Part shown: one piece after another, positions 1-5,149 of the stretch | Layout: the number at the start of each line of letters is the position of its first letter | Numbering within the stretch: position 1 is the stretch's first letter | The notes under the pieces: generated by a model | Database searches by the model: none | Seen by the model: the letters and a program-made list of their open reading frames with translations, nothing else | Told to the model about the DNA's origin: nothing | Program-made: the position numbers and the translations under genes | Assembly: GCA_023450775.1 (NCBI GenBank) | Contig: JAEXGP010000224.1 | Location: 1 to 5,168 of the forward strand | Reading direction: 5' to 3' | DNA length: 5,168 nt | DNA from: Actinomycetes bacterium | Lineage (GTDB): Bacteria > Actinomycetota > Acidimicrobiia > Acidimicrobiales > Microtrichaceae

Positions 1-155
1 TCGTGGGCCAGCGGCCGGAGCACCGTCCGCACGGTGAGGACGACCGCCACGGCCACGCCGACGGCGATCACGAGCACCGCCGGCACCGGCGCCAGGTCGA
101 GCGCGGCCGCGGCCACGCCAGCGACCAGCGGCGGCACCGCCACCGCCAGGGCCAC
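1..155 (-). CDS. Partial membrane protein, N-terminal end (C-terminus beyond window)
   Basis: The minus-strand frame is open from the window edge through the region before cysS and reads as a strongly hydrophobic protein. There are two likely membrane segments, VALAVAVPPLVAGVAAAAL and then, after a short DLAPVP turn, AVLVIAVGVAVAVVLTV. A basic stretch follows (VRTVLRPLAH), and the sequence leaves the window there. Almost every codon ends in G or C, as in the other genes here, whereas the plus-strand frames over the same bases give only Arg/His-rich or Thr/Ala-rich shadows. I prefer the GTG at 153-155: a GGTGG lies 6 nt upstream on the minus strand, and codon quality falls beyond it (GAT, CAT, GAT, CCA). 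An in-frame GTG at 195-197 would add 14 residues but overlap cysS. Two helices followed by a basic, proline-containing segment would fit a sensor-type protein (HAMP-like linker) or many other small-loop membrane proteins. Function cannot be assigned from about 51 residues. Confidence 0.6.
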   Translation of the reverse strand, partial: MALAVAVPPLVAGVAAAALDLAPVPAVLVIAVGVAVAVVLTVRTVLRPLAH

Positions 156-168
156 CGAGGGCCACCGG

Positions 169-182
169 TAGGGTGGATCGCC
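169..182 (+). promoter_or_regulatory. cysS start region: weak SD-like GGGTGG and possible -10 TAGGGT
   Basis: GGGTGG at 171-176 lies 6 nt before the cysS ATG and is a mediocre ribosome-binding site. The overlapping TAGGGT at 169-174 fits the actinobacterial -10 pattern TANNNT. It would place the transcription start at about 181-183, on or next to the ATG, which would make the message leaderless. The two readings exclude each other, because a leaderless message would lack the SD. The sequence cannot decide between them. Confidence 0.3.
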
Positions 183-1547
183 ATGATCCGACTGCACGAC
201 ACCGCCGCGGGGGAGGTCCTCCCCCTCAGCCCCCGGGAACCCGGGAAGGTGTCGATGTACGTGTGTGGCCCCACCGTCTACGGGCCGCCCCACCTGGGTC
301 ACGGACGGTACTCCCTGGTCTTCGACGTGCTTCGACGGTATCTGGAGTGGTCCGGAAACGACGTCGTGTACGTGTCGAACATCACCGACATCGACGACAA
401 GATCCTGGGCCGCGCCCGGGACGAGGGCCGGCCGTGGCAGGAGATCACCGAGCGCTGCGAGGCGGTCTGGTGGCGGGCGATGGACGCGATGGGCGTGCAG
501 CGGCCTGACCTCACCCCCCACGCCACGGAGTACGTGGCGCAGATGGTCGACTTCGTCGGCGACCTCGTCGCCCGGGACCTGGCGTACGTCACCTCCGACG
601 GCGTGTACCTGTCCGTCGCGGACGTCGAGGGCTACGGCCTGCTGGCGCACCAGTCGCTCGACGACATGCTGGCCGGAGGGGGAGAGCGCGCCATCGTCGG
701 CGAGTCGGAGAAGCGCACACCCGCCGACTTCGTGCTCTGGAAGTTCGCCAAGCCCGGCGAGCCGGCGTGGCCGGCGCCGTGGGGCGACGGCCGGCCGGGC
801 TGGCACACCGAGTGCGTCGTCATGAGCCTCGACCTGCTCGGCGAGGGCTTCGACCTCCACGGCGGCGGCATGGACCTGGCGTTCCCGCACCACGAGAACG
901 AGCGGGCGCAGGCCGTGGCGATGGGCAAGGACTTCGCCCGCCGCTGGGTGCACAACGGCTTCGTGGAGGTCGGCGGAGAGAAGATGTCGAAGTCGCTCGG
1001 CAACTTCACCAACCTGCTCGACCTCATCGACGACCACGACCCCCGGGCGTACCGACTGCTGGTGCTGCAGTCGCACTACCGCTCGCCGGTGGAGGTCACC
1101 GCCGCGACCGTGGCCGAGGCCGAGTCCGCGTTGGCGCGCCTCGACGCGCTCGCCCGCCGCGTGGCCGAGCTGCCCGATGCCGAGCCCGACCCGACCGTGC
1201 TCGCCGACTTCGTGAGCGTCATGGACGACGACCTGGGCACGCCGCAGGCGATGGCGCAGGTCTTCGGACTGGTGACCCGGATCAACACGCTGCTCGACGC
1301 GGGGGACACGGCGGCCGCCGCGCCGCTCGCCGCCGCCTGGTTCTCGGTGCTCGGTGCGATGGGGCTGGTGCCGCAGGATCCGGCGGGGGACGAGGTGCCC
1401 GACGACGTGGCCGAGCTGGCCGCCGCTCGCGACCGGGCCCGGGCCGACAAGGACTGGGGCACGGCCGACGCGCTGCGTGACGAGCTGGTGTCGCTCGGGT
1501 GGGTGGTCGAGGACTCGGCCGCCGGCACCGTCGTCCGCCGGGCCTGA
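183..1547 (+). CDS. cysS: Cysteinyl-tRNA synthetase (CysRS)
   Basis: This 454-residue cytoplasmic class I aminoacyl-tRNA synthetase activates cysteine with ATP and transfers it to tRNA-Cys; E. coli CysRS is of similar length (461). The ATP-binding HIGH motif appears as HLGH (37-40) and the KMSKS loop is exact (267-271). The zinc site that selects cysteine is complete by alignment from memory with E. coli: C28 (YVCGPTVY), C211 (GWHTEC), H236 and E240 (FPHHENE). The family signature HGGGMDL is at 227-232. The C-terminal part (about 415-453) keeps the helical pattern ARADKDWGTADALRDEL and a closing EDSAAGTVVRR. That tail and the HGGGMDL/HHENE block argue for CysRS rather than MshC, the shorter mycothiol-pathway paralogue. 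The ATG at 183 gives the standard CysRS N-terminus (MIRLHDTAAGEV). The frame is open further upstream but encodes only Arg/His-rich shadow there. The gene is divergent from the membrane-protein fragment and convergent with the lipoprotein gene. Confidence 0.96.
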   Translation: MIRLHDTAAGEVLPLSPREPGKVSMYVCGPTVYGPPHLGHGRYSLVFDVLRRYLEWSGNDVVYVSNITDIDDKILGRARDEGRPWQEITERCEAVWWRAMDAMGVQRPDLTPHATEYVAQMVDFVGDLVARDLAYVTSDGVYLSVADVEGYGLLAHQSLDDMLAGGGERAIVGESEKRTPADFVLWKFAKPGEPAWPAPWGDGRPGWHTECVVMSLDLLGEGFDLHGGGMDLAFPHHENERAQAVAMGKDFARRWVHNGFVEVGGEKMSKSLGNFTNLLDLIDDHDPRAYRLLVLQSHYRSPVEVTAATVAEAESALARLDALARRVAELPDAEPDPTVLADFVSVMDDDLGTPQAMAQVFGLVTRINTLLDAGDTAAAAPLAAAWFSVLGAMGLVPQDPAGDEVPDDVAELAAARDRARADKDWGTADALRDELVSLGWVVEDSAAGTVVRRA

Positions 1548-1584
1548 GCCACCCCGCCGGGTTCATCAGCGGCCTGACGCGACA

Positions 1585-1615
1585 CGGCCGGCCGGGACGT
1601 GGTCCCGACCGGCCG
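1585..1615. terminator. GC-rich hairpin between convergent genes, probable bidirectional terminator
   Basis: Two 14-nt arms (1585-1598 and 1602-1615) pair with one C/A mismatch around a GTG loop. The hairpin starts 37 nt after the cysS stop and lies 29 nt past the stop of the leftward lipoprotein gene, so it can serve both. No T-tract follows on either strand, which is common for terminator-like hairpins in high-GC actinobacteria. That it terminates transcription is inferred from position and stem strength. Confidence 0.6.
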
Positions 1616-1644
1616 CGGTGCGCAGTTCTGTTCGGATCAGATGA

Positions 1645-2298
1645 TCAGGAGACGCAGCCGTCCTCGAGGATCACCGGCGGCAGTCCGGCGCTGGCGGAGC
1701 CGCACGGGTCCTGGGCGGGCTTGACCCACTTGCTGCCCTCGGCCTGCAGGATGAACGCGCCGTCGATCTGGCCGTTGGTCCAGCTGCCGGCGGCCCAGCC
1801 GTCGGCGCACACGAAGCCCGTCACCTTCTCGCCCGAGCCGAGCGCGGTCGTCAGGGCGGCGGCGGTGCACTGCACGCCCGAGGCGGCTGTGGTCGTCGTC
1901 GCAGAGGTCGTGGTGGTCGCGGCCTCGCACACCTTCTTGCCGGCGGCGGCGTCCTCCTTGAGCTTCGCCTCGGTCTGGGGGCCGAGCTCGCCGTCGGGGG
2001 TCAGGCCAGCGGCCTTCTGGAACTCGAGGATGGCGGCGTCGGTCGCCGGGCCCATGATCCCGTCGATGGCGCCCTTGTAGCAGCCCACGGCGGCCAGCTC
2101 GGACTGCTCCTCCTTGTCGAACCGCACGGTCGTGGCGCTCTTGGGCTTGGCGGTCGTGGTGGTCTCGGACTTCTCGGTGGTCGTCGTGTCGGACCCGGAG
2201 TCGTCGTCGCTGGAACAGGCGACGGCGAACAGTGCGACCGTGGCCAGCAGTGCGGCGACGGCGGCTCGGGTCGTTCGGGTGGTCGAGGCGCGGGACAT
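1645..2298 (-). CDS. Secreted lipoprotein with peptidoglycan-binding domain and unassigned Cys-containing C-terminal domain
   Basis: This 217-residue protein is predicted to be exported and lipid-anchored. It has a basic start (MSRASTTRTTR), a hydrophobic segment (12-27) and a lipobox-like AVAC with the modifiable cysteine at C28, followed by an acidic SSDDDSGSD stretch. Next come a Thr-rich linker (38-49), a PG_binding_1-like repeat domain (about 62-115: AVGCYKGAIDGIMGPATDAAILEFQKAAGL, split here by a CYKG turn, then PDGELGPQTEAKL), and a second Thr-rich linker (128-137). The C-terminal module (141-217) has cysteines at 144, 164, 199 and 215 and the motifs GFVCADGWAAG and DGAFILQAEGSKW. I do not recognise it as a named family. 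C73 and C124 bracket the peptidoglycan domain and could pair outside the cell. No catalytic motif is visible, so wall attachment or sensing is more likely than hydrolysis. The start at 2298 is firm because a strong Shine-Dalgarno precedes it. Confidence 0.88.
   Translation of the reverse strand: MSRASTTRTTRAAVAALLATVALFAVACSSDDDSGSDTTTTEKSETTTTAKPKSATTVRFDKEEQSELAAVGCYKGAIDGIMGPATDAAILEFQKAAGLTPDGELGPQTEAKLKEDAAAGKKVCEAATTTTSATTTTAASGVQCTAAALTTALGSGEKVTGFVCADGWAAGSWTNGQIDGAFILQAEGSKWVKPAQDPCGSASAGLPPVILEDGCVS
1888..1917 (-). repeat. Low-complexity tract encoding second Thr linker
   Basis: On the plus strand this is a GTGGT/CGTCGT-type run. It encodes TTTTSATTTT (residues 128-137) of the small lipoprotein and joins the peptidoglycan-binding domain to the C-terminal module. 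It is similar in composition to the tract at 2152-2187. Confidence 0.7.
2152..2187 (-). repeat. Low-complexity tract encoding first Thr linker
   Basis: This tract encodes TTTTEKSETTTT (residues 38-49), between the lipid-anchor region and the peptidoglycan-binding domain. Such Thr-rich spacers are typical of actinobacterial wall-spanning lipoproteins and may be O-glycosylated, which is inference. The near-repeated codons could allow length variation by slippage. Confidence 0.7.
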
Positions 2299-2304
2299 CG
2301 GTGT

Positions 2305-2312
2305 CTCCTCCT
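2305..2312 (-). promoter_or_regulatory. Strong Shine-Dalgarno (AGGAGGAG) of the small lipoprotein gene
   Basis: On the minus strand AGGAGGAG lies 6 nt before the ATG at 2296-2298. It is the best ribosome-binding site in the window. It fixes this start and rules out the longer overlapping frame that begins further upstream. Confidence 0.85.
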
Positions 2313-2345
2313 GGGCAGTGCGCGTCAGGATCGACGCGACGGGCG

Positions 2346-2373
2346 AGCATACGGTCGCCCTGAACCAGGTTCG
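2346..2373 (-). promoter_or_regulatory. Possible weak promoter for the small lipoprotein gene
   Basis: TATGCT (2346-2351, minus strand) matches TATAAT at four of six positions and lies about 50 nt before the start codon. A poor -35 candidate, CGAACC (2368-2373), is 16 nt further upstream. The 103-bp gap to the upstream lipoprotein gene leaves room for a separate promoter, but read-through from that gene is equally possible. Confidence 0.25.
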
Positions 2374-2386
2374 GGGACCCGAGCGT

Positions 2387-2411
2387 CCGTACTGCCGGCG
2401 GTCAGTACCGG
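2387..2411 (-). terminator. Small inverted repeat over the stop codon of the FG-GAP lipoprotein gene
   Basis: GTACTG (2389-2394) and CAGTAC (2403-2408) are perfect inverted arms around an 8-nt loop. CC/GG can extend the stem past one bulged base. The stem includes the stop codon at 2402-2404. There is no T-tract and the stem is short, so a terminator role is weak. It could instead stabilise the 3' end. Confidence 0.25.
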
Positions 2412-3673
2412 CTGGCCGTCCAGACCTCGGCGCCGAGGTTGATGCACGGGAACGGGCACGGGTCGGGCGGGTCCGGGAACGTCACCATGTCGGCGGCGAC
2501 GTGGTCGCCGCTGACGTGCAGCTCGAGCGGGAAGATCTGGCGGATGTCGGGGTCGAACGGGTCGGGGAACGGGGCCAGGTCCTGCTCGGCCGCCCACGTG
2601 CCGTCGTGGCGGTACACCTGGACGTGCCCGACCGTGACCGGATCGTGCCCGGGCTCCGACGAGGTGATCTGGGTCATCCGGGACGACACCGCCAGTACGT
2701 CGCCGTCCATCGCGATCACCGCGCCGAAGAGATAGCCCGCTCCGGTGTCCGGGACCGCCGGGTCCGGGTCGATGGTCTGCTCGACGACGAAGCCTGATCC
2801 CGTGTCGGCCCAGACGTCGACGCCGATCACACCCGGCACCGCTGCGAACGATGACATCACCAGCCGGTCCACGTTCGGTCCGTCGTCGATGTCGATCGCG
2901 GTCGACCGCTGGTAGGCCACCCCGTCGCCGATCGTCTGCGTCAGCCCCCAGCCGCCGGGACCGTGCCGGTAGACCTGCACGAGCGGGCCGCCACCGGCGC
3001 CGCCCCCGATGACCGCGAGCAGGTCGCCGTCCAGCGCGATGCCGGCGCCGAACTCGGCGCGCCGCTGCTCGTCCCAGCTGGGGTCGGGCAGCAACGTGGT
3101 GTCGAGCGCGACGGTGACGGCGTTCACCGTCCGCTGCACCGAGTAGATCTGCACCGACGCGTCACCGACCTCGCCGAGCGGGCGGCGCACGACCAGCCAG
3201 TCGTCGGTCATGTCCACCACCTGGAACGGCCACGGCACGGTCATCGACCCGGCTTCGACCCAGGTCCCGCCGTCGAGGACGTAGAACCTCGCGCCGTCGT
3301 AGGTGGGCACGGCCAGGATCGACTCACCGATCGGACCGCGGGTGCCGCCGTACTCGAGCGGGATCGTCTGCGGCGTGCCGAGCGTGCCGCCTCCCGGGCC
3401 GGTCCGCGGGAAGAGCGCGAGCTCGGAGGTGCCCGTGGAGGTCGCCCGGTCCCACGTGTTGCGGATCGTCGCGAACCAGCCGTCGCTCGTCCACGCACCG
3501 ACGTGGTCGACGGTCCCTGCGGCGTTGTCCACGCGGGCGAGCCTGGTGGCGTGCCACGACGGCCCCGGGGGTAGCCCTCCGGGGTCGGGGCCGCACGCTG
3601 CTGCGAGCAGTGCGAGTCCCAGGACTGCCGCGCACGCCGTGCGGCGGCCGGTTCGCGTCGAACGTCGGTCCAT
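2402..3673 (-). CDS. Secreted lipoprotein with FG-GAP / beta-propeller-like repeats
   Basis: This 423-residue protein is predicted to be exported. It has a basic N-terminus (MDRRSTRTGRR), a hydrophobic segment (13-26) and a lipobox-like AAAC with C27 as the anchor cysteine, then a Gly/Pro-rich spacer (28-39). The rest is beta-rich and repetitive. Two clear FG-GAP-type units are FGAGIALDGDLLAVIGG followed by VQVYRHGPGGW (208-242), and FGAVIAMDGDVLAVSSR followed by VQVYRHDGTW (316-360). Weaker units lie near 110-140, 150-180, 255-300 and 380-420. This pattern (FG..IA.DGD.LAV, then .VQVYR..G.W) is characteristic of FG-GAP propellers, usually extracellular binding modules. No enzyme motif is visible, and its ligand is unknown. 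Cysteines 406 and 410 (CPFPC) sit at the C-terminal end. The ATG at 3673 is chosen because it gives a complete signal peptide and has GGGGGG 7 nt upstream. It shares strand with the small lipoprotein gene and is divergent from the acyl-CoA dehydrogenase gene. Confidence 0.85.
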   Translation of the reverse strand: MDRRSTRTGRRTACAAVLGLALLAAACGPDPGGLPPGPSWHATRLARVDNAAGTVDHVGAWTSDGWFATIRNTWDRATSTGTSELALFPRTGPGGGTLGTPQTIPLEYGGTRGPIGESILAVPTYDGARFYVLDGGTWVEAGSMTVPWPFQVVDMTDDWLVVRRPLGEVGDASVQIYSVQRTVNAVTVALDTTLLPDPSWDEQRRAEFGAGIALDGDLLAVIGGGAGGGPLVQVYRHGPGGWGLTQTIGDGVAYQRSTAIDIDDGPNVDRLVMSSFAAVPGVIGVDVWADTGSGFVVEQTIDPDPAVPDTGAGYLFGAVIAMDGDVLAVSSRMTQITSSEPGHDPVTVGHVQVYRHDGTWAAEQDLAPFPDPFDPDIRQIFPLELHVSGDHVAADMVTFPDPPDPCPFPCINLGAEVWTASRY

Positions 3674-3680
3674 GTGTCAG

Positions 3681-3686
3681 CCCCCC
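3681..3686 (-). promoter_or_regulatory. Weak G-run ribosome-binding site of the FG-GAP lipoprotein gene
   Basis: A GGGGGG run on the minus strand lies 7 nt before the ATG at 3671-3673. It can pair with the CCUCC anti-SD core using one G-U wobble. It is a modest site but at the right distance. Confidence 0.45.
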
Positions 3687-3715
3687 ACGGGTCCCGGCGC
3701 AGTGCCGCGACCACG

Positions 3716-3744
3716 TTGCCCCCTCGGTTACCCATCGGTAACAT
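3716..3744 (+). promoter_or_regulatory. Probable sigma-70-type promoter of the acyl-CoA dehydrogenase gene
   Basis: TTGCCC (3716-3721) and TAACAT (3739-3744) are separated by exactly 17 bp. Each matches the -35/-10 consensus (TTGACA, TATAAT) at four of six positions, including the most important bases. A start near 3751 would give a leader of about 67 nt before the ATG at 3818. On the opposite strand TATGTT overlaps the same -10 and might serve the divergent lipoprotein gene, but it lacks a good -35. Confidence 0.55.
3727..3742. promoter_or_regulatory. 16-bp palindrome GTTACC-N4-GGTAAC, probable operator
   Basis: The arms GTTACC (3727-3732) and GGTAAC (3737-3742) are perfect inverted repeats around CATC. 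The site covers the -35/-10 spacer and the first bases of the -10, where a bound repressor would block RNA polymerase. TetR-family repressors commonly control fatty-acid oxidation genes in actinobacteria through sites of this kind. The family of the actual regulator is inference, since no regulator gene is in the window. Confidence 0.5.
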
Positions 3745-3805
3745 ACCGGTCGGTCACCTGACGCCGGCTCGCGGAACCCCGCCCGGCTCCGTCATCGAAC
3801 CACAC

Positions 3806-3809
3806 AGGA
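3806..3809 (+). promoter_or_regulatory. Ribosome-binding site of the acyl-CoA dehydrogenase gene
   Basis: AGGA (part of AGGACGG) lies 8 nt before the ATG at 3818-3820. It supports this start over the upstream in-frame GTG at 3674, which would translate through the promoter and add 48 residues unlike the family. Confidence 0.55.
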
Positions 3810-3817
3810 CGGTCACC

Positions 3818-5056
3818 ATGAGCGGAAACTTCTCCCTCGAGCTGAACGAGGACCAGCTCCAGATCCAGAAGTGGATCCACGACTTCGCAGAGGACGTCGT
3901 CCGCCCCGCCGCCGAGGAGTGGGACGAGCGCGAGGAGTTCCCGTGGCCGATCGTCGAGGAGGCCGCCAAGATCGGTCTCTACGGCATCGACTTCATGGCG
4001 CAGGCGATGATGGCCGACGAGACCGGGCTCACCATGCCGGTCGCGATCGAGGAGCTGTTCTGGGGCGACGCCGGCATCGGCCTGGCGATCTTCGGCTCCG
4101 GCCTCGCCGCCGCGGGCATCGCCGGCAACGGCACCCCCGAGCAGGCCTTCGAGTGGATCCCGCAGTGCTACGGCACGCCCGAGAAGATCCAGCTCGGCGC
4201 CTTCTGCGTGTCGGAGCCCGACGCCGGTTCCGACGTCTCGTCGCTGCGCACCCGCGCCGTCTACGACGAGGCCAAGGACGAGTGGGTGCTGAACGGCACC
4301 AAGGCGTGGATCACCAACGGCGGCATCGCGGACGTCCACGTGGTCGTCGCGGCGGTCGACCCCGAGCTCAAGGGCCGCGGCCAGGCCAGCTTCATCGTCC
4401 CGCCCGGCACGCCCGGCCTCAGCCAGGGCCAGAAGTACAAGAAGCACGGCATCAAGGCGAGCCACACCGCCGAGGTCGTGCTCGACGACGTCCGCGTCCC
4501 CGGCAGCTGCCTGCTCGGCGGCAAGGACAAGCTCGACGAGAAGCTGGCCCGGGCCCGCGAGGCGCTGAACAACCCGCAGACCGGCAGCTCCGGCAAGCAG
4601 CCGGCGATGGCCACCTTCGAGGCCACCCGCCCGGCGGTCGCCGCCCAGGCGATCGGCGTCGCCCGTGCCGCCTACGAGTACGCCCTGCAGTACGCCCAGG
4701 AGCGCTACGCCTTCGGCAAGCCGATCATCATGAACCAGTCGATCGCGTTCATGCTCGCCGACATGGCGACCCAGATCGACGCCGCCCGACTGATGGTGCA
4801 CCGGGCCGCGTGGCTGTCCCGCAACGGCGGCGGCTACAAGAACGCCGAGGGCTCCATGTCCAAGTTGATGGCCGGCCGCACCGCCGTGTGGGTCACCGAG
4901 CGGGCCATCCAGATCCTCGGCGGCTACGGCTACGTGCGGGAGTACCCCGTCGAGCGCTGGCACCGCGACGCCAAGATCTTCGACATCTTCGAGGGCACCG
5001 AGCAGATCCAGCAGCTGGTGATCTCCCGGGCGATCTCGGGCCTGCGCATCGAGTAG
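3818..5056 (+). CDS. Acyl-CoA dehydrogenase, MCAD-like
   Basis: This 412-residue soluble FAD enzyme is predicted to oxidise an acyl-CoA to the trans-2-enoyl-CoA, the first step of beta-oxidation, passing electrons to electron-transfer flavoprotein. The order is typical: an alpha-helical N-terminal domain (about 6-120), a beta middle domain with the flavin/substrate motifs FCVSEPDAGSD (129-139) and WITNGG (164-169), and a C-terminal helical domain (about 265-410) with ERYAFGKPI (295-303), QILGGYGYVREYPVER (365-380) and RDAKIFDIFEGTEQIQ. The catalytic base is E392 in FEGTEQIQ. T270-R271-P272 and IAFMLADM (309-316) resemble medium-chain acyl-CoA dehydrogenase, so medium-chain substrates are plausible but unproven. 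Between LLG (232-234) and TRP there are 35 residues, about 21 more than I recall for mammalian MCAD, forming a charged helix-like insert plus a NNPQTGSSGKQ loop. The start is set by the AGGA site and by family length. A promoter with an overlapping palindrome precedes it and hairpins follow. Confidence 0.94.
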   Translation: MSGNFSLELNEDQLQIQKWIHDFAEDVVRPAAEEWDEREEFPWPIVEEAAKIGLYGIDFMAQAMMADETGLTMPVAIEELFWGDAGIGLAIFGSGLAAAGIAGNGTPEQAFEWIPQCYGTPEKIQLGAFCVSEPDAGSDVSSLRTRAVYDEAKDEWVLNGTKAWITNGGIADVHVVVAAVDPELKGRGQASFIVPPGTPGLSQGQKYKKHGIKASHTAEVVLDDVRVPGSCLLGGKDKLDEKLARAREALNNPQTGSSGKQPAMATFEATRPAVAAQAIGVARAAYEYALQYAQERYAFGKPIIMNQSIAFMLADMATQIDAARLMVHRAAWLSRNGGGYKNAEGSMSKLMAGRTAVWVTERAIQILGGYGYVREYPVERWHRDAKIFDIFEGTEQIQQLVISRAISGLRIE

Positions 5057-5070
5057 CAGCACCCCCGGAG

Positions 5071-5113
5071 CTCGGGACGTTTCGCGCCTGCATCGGGCGC
5101 GTAACGACCCGAG
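5071..5113 (+). terminator. Long hairpin after the acyl-CoA dehydrogenase gene
   Basis: Arms 5071-5088 and 5096-5113 are complementary at 16 of 18 positions, with one A/A and one T/T mismatch, around a 7-nt loop TGCATCG. It begins 15 nt after the stop codon, the usual place for a terminator. There is no T-tract, so it would be a GC-hairpin terminator or an mRNA 3'-end stabiliser. Confidence 0.6.
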
Positions 5114-5119
5114 TCCAGG

Positions 5120-5149
5120 CCTTCGCTCGCGACGCACACGCGGGCGAGG
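5120..5149 (+). terminator. Second, adjacent hairpin
   Basis: The arms CCTTCGCTCGCG (5120-5131) and CGCGGGCGAGG (5139-5149) pair with one bulged T and one T/G wobble around an ACGCACA loop. It follows the longer hairpin by 6 nt. Tandem stems could reinforce termination. I see no gene in 5057-5168. Confidence 0.4.

Noticed and set aside
3..182. N-terminal extension of the cysS reading frame
   Set aside because: The frame is open but encodes an Arg/His/Gly-rich stretch unlike any CysRS. The ATG at 183 gives the standard family N-terminus, and the bases encode a hydrophobic protein on the other strand.
183..1547. MshC (cysteine:GlcN-Ins ligase) instead of CysRS
   Set aside because: The gene keeps the CysRS HGGGMDL/FPHHENE block and the C-terminal KDWGTADALRDEL tail that the shorter MshC lacks.
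1888..2187. CRISPR-like or tandem DNA repeat
   Set aside because: The repetition is short Thr-codon low complexity inside a coding gene, with no regular repeat-spacer units.
1637..2350. Alternative minus-strand frame over the small lipoprotein
   Set aside because: Its Arg/Asp/His-rich translation is typical of a shifted frame. The lipoprotein frame has a signal peptide, a domain and a strong Shine-Dalgarno.
2114..2797. Plus-strand ORF spanning the ends of both lipoprotein genes
   Set aside because: It crosses the intergenic gap and parts of two well-supported minus-strand genes. Its Val/Arg-rich composition is that of a shadow frame, and there is no domain or ribosome-binding site.
3674..3817. 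GTG at 3674 as the start of the acyl-CoA dehydrogenase
   Set aside because: It would add 48 residues read through the promoter and palindrome, with no family resemblance. The ATG at 3818 has an AGGA site and gives the normal family length.
3728..5137. 469-residue minus-strand ORF opposite the acyl-CoA dehydrogenase
   Set aside because: It is a low-complexity Leu/Gly/Val/Asp/Arg-rich translation with no domain, fully antisense to a strongly supported gene. Such mirror ORFs are usual in high-GC DNA.
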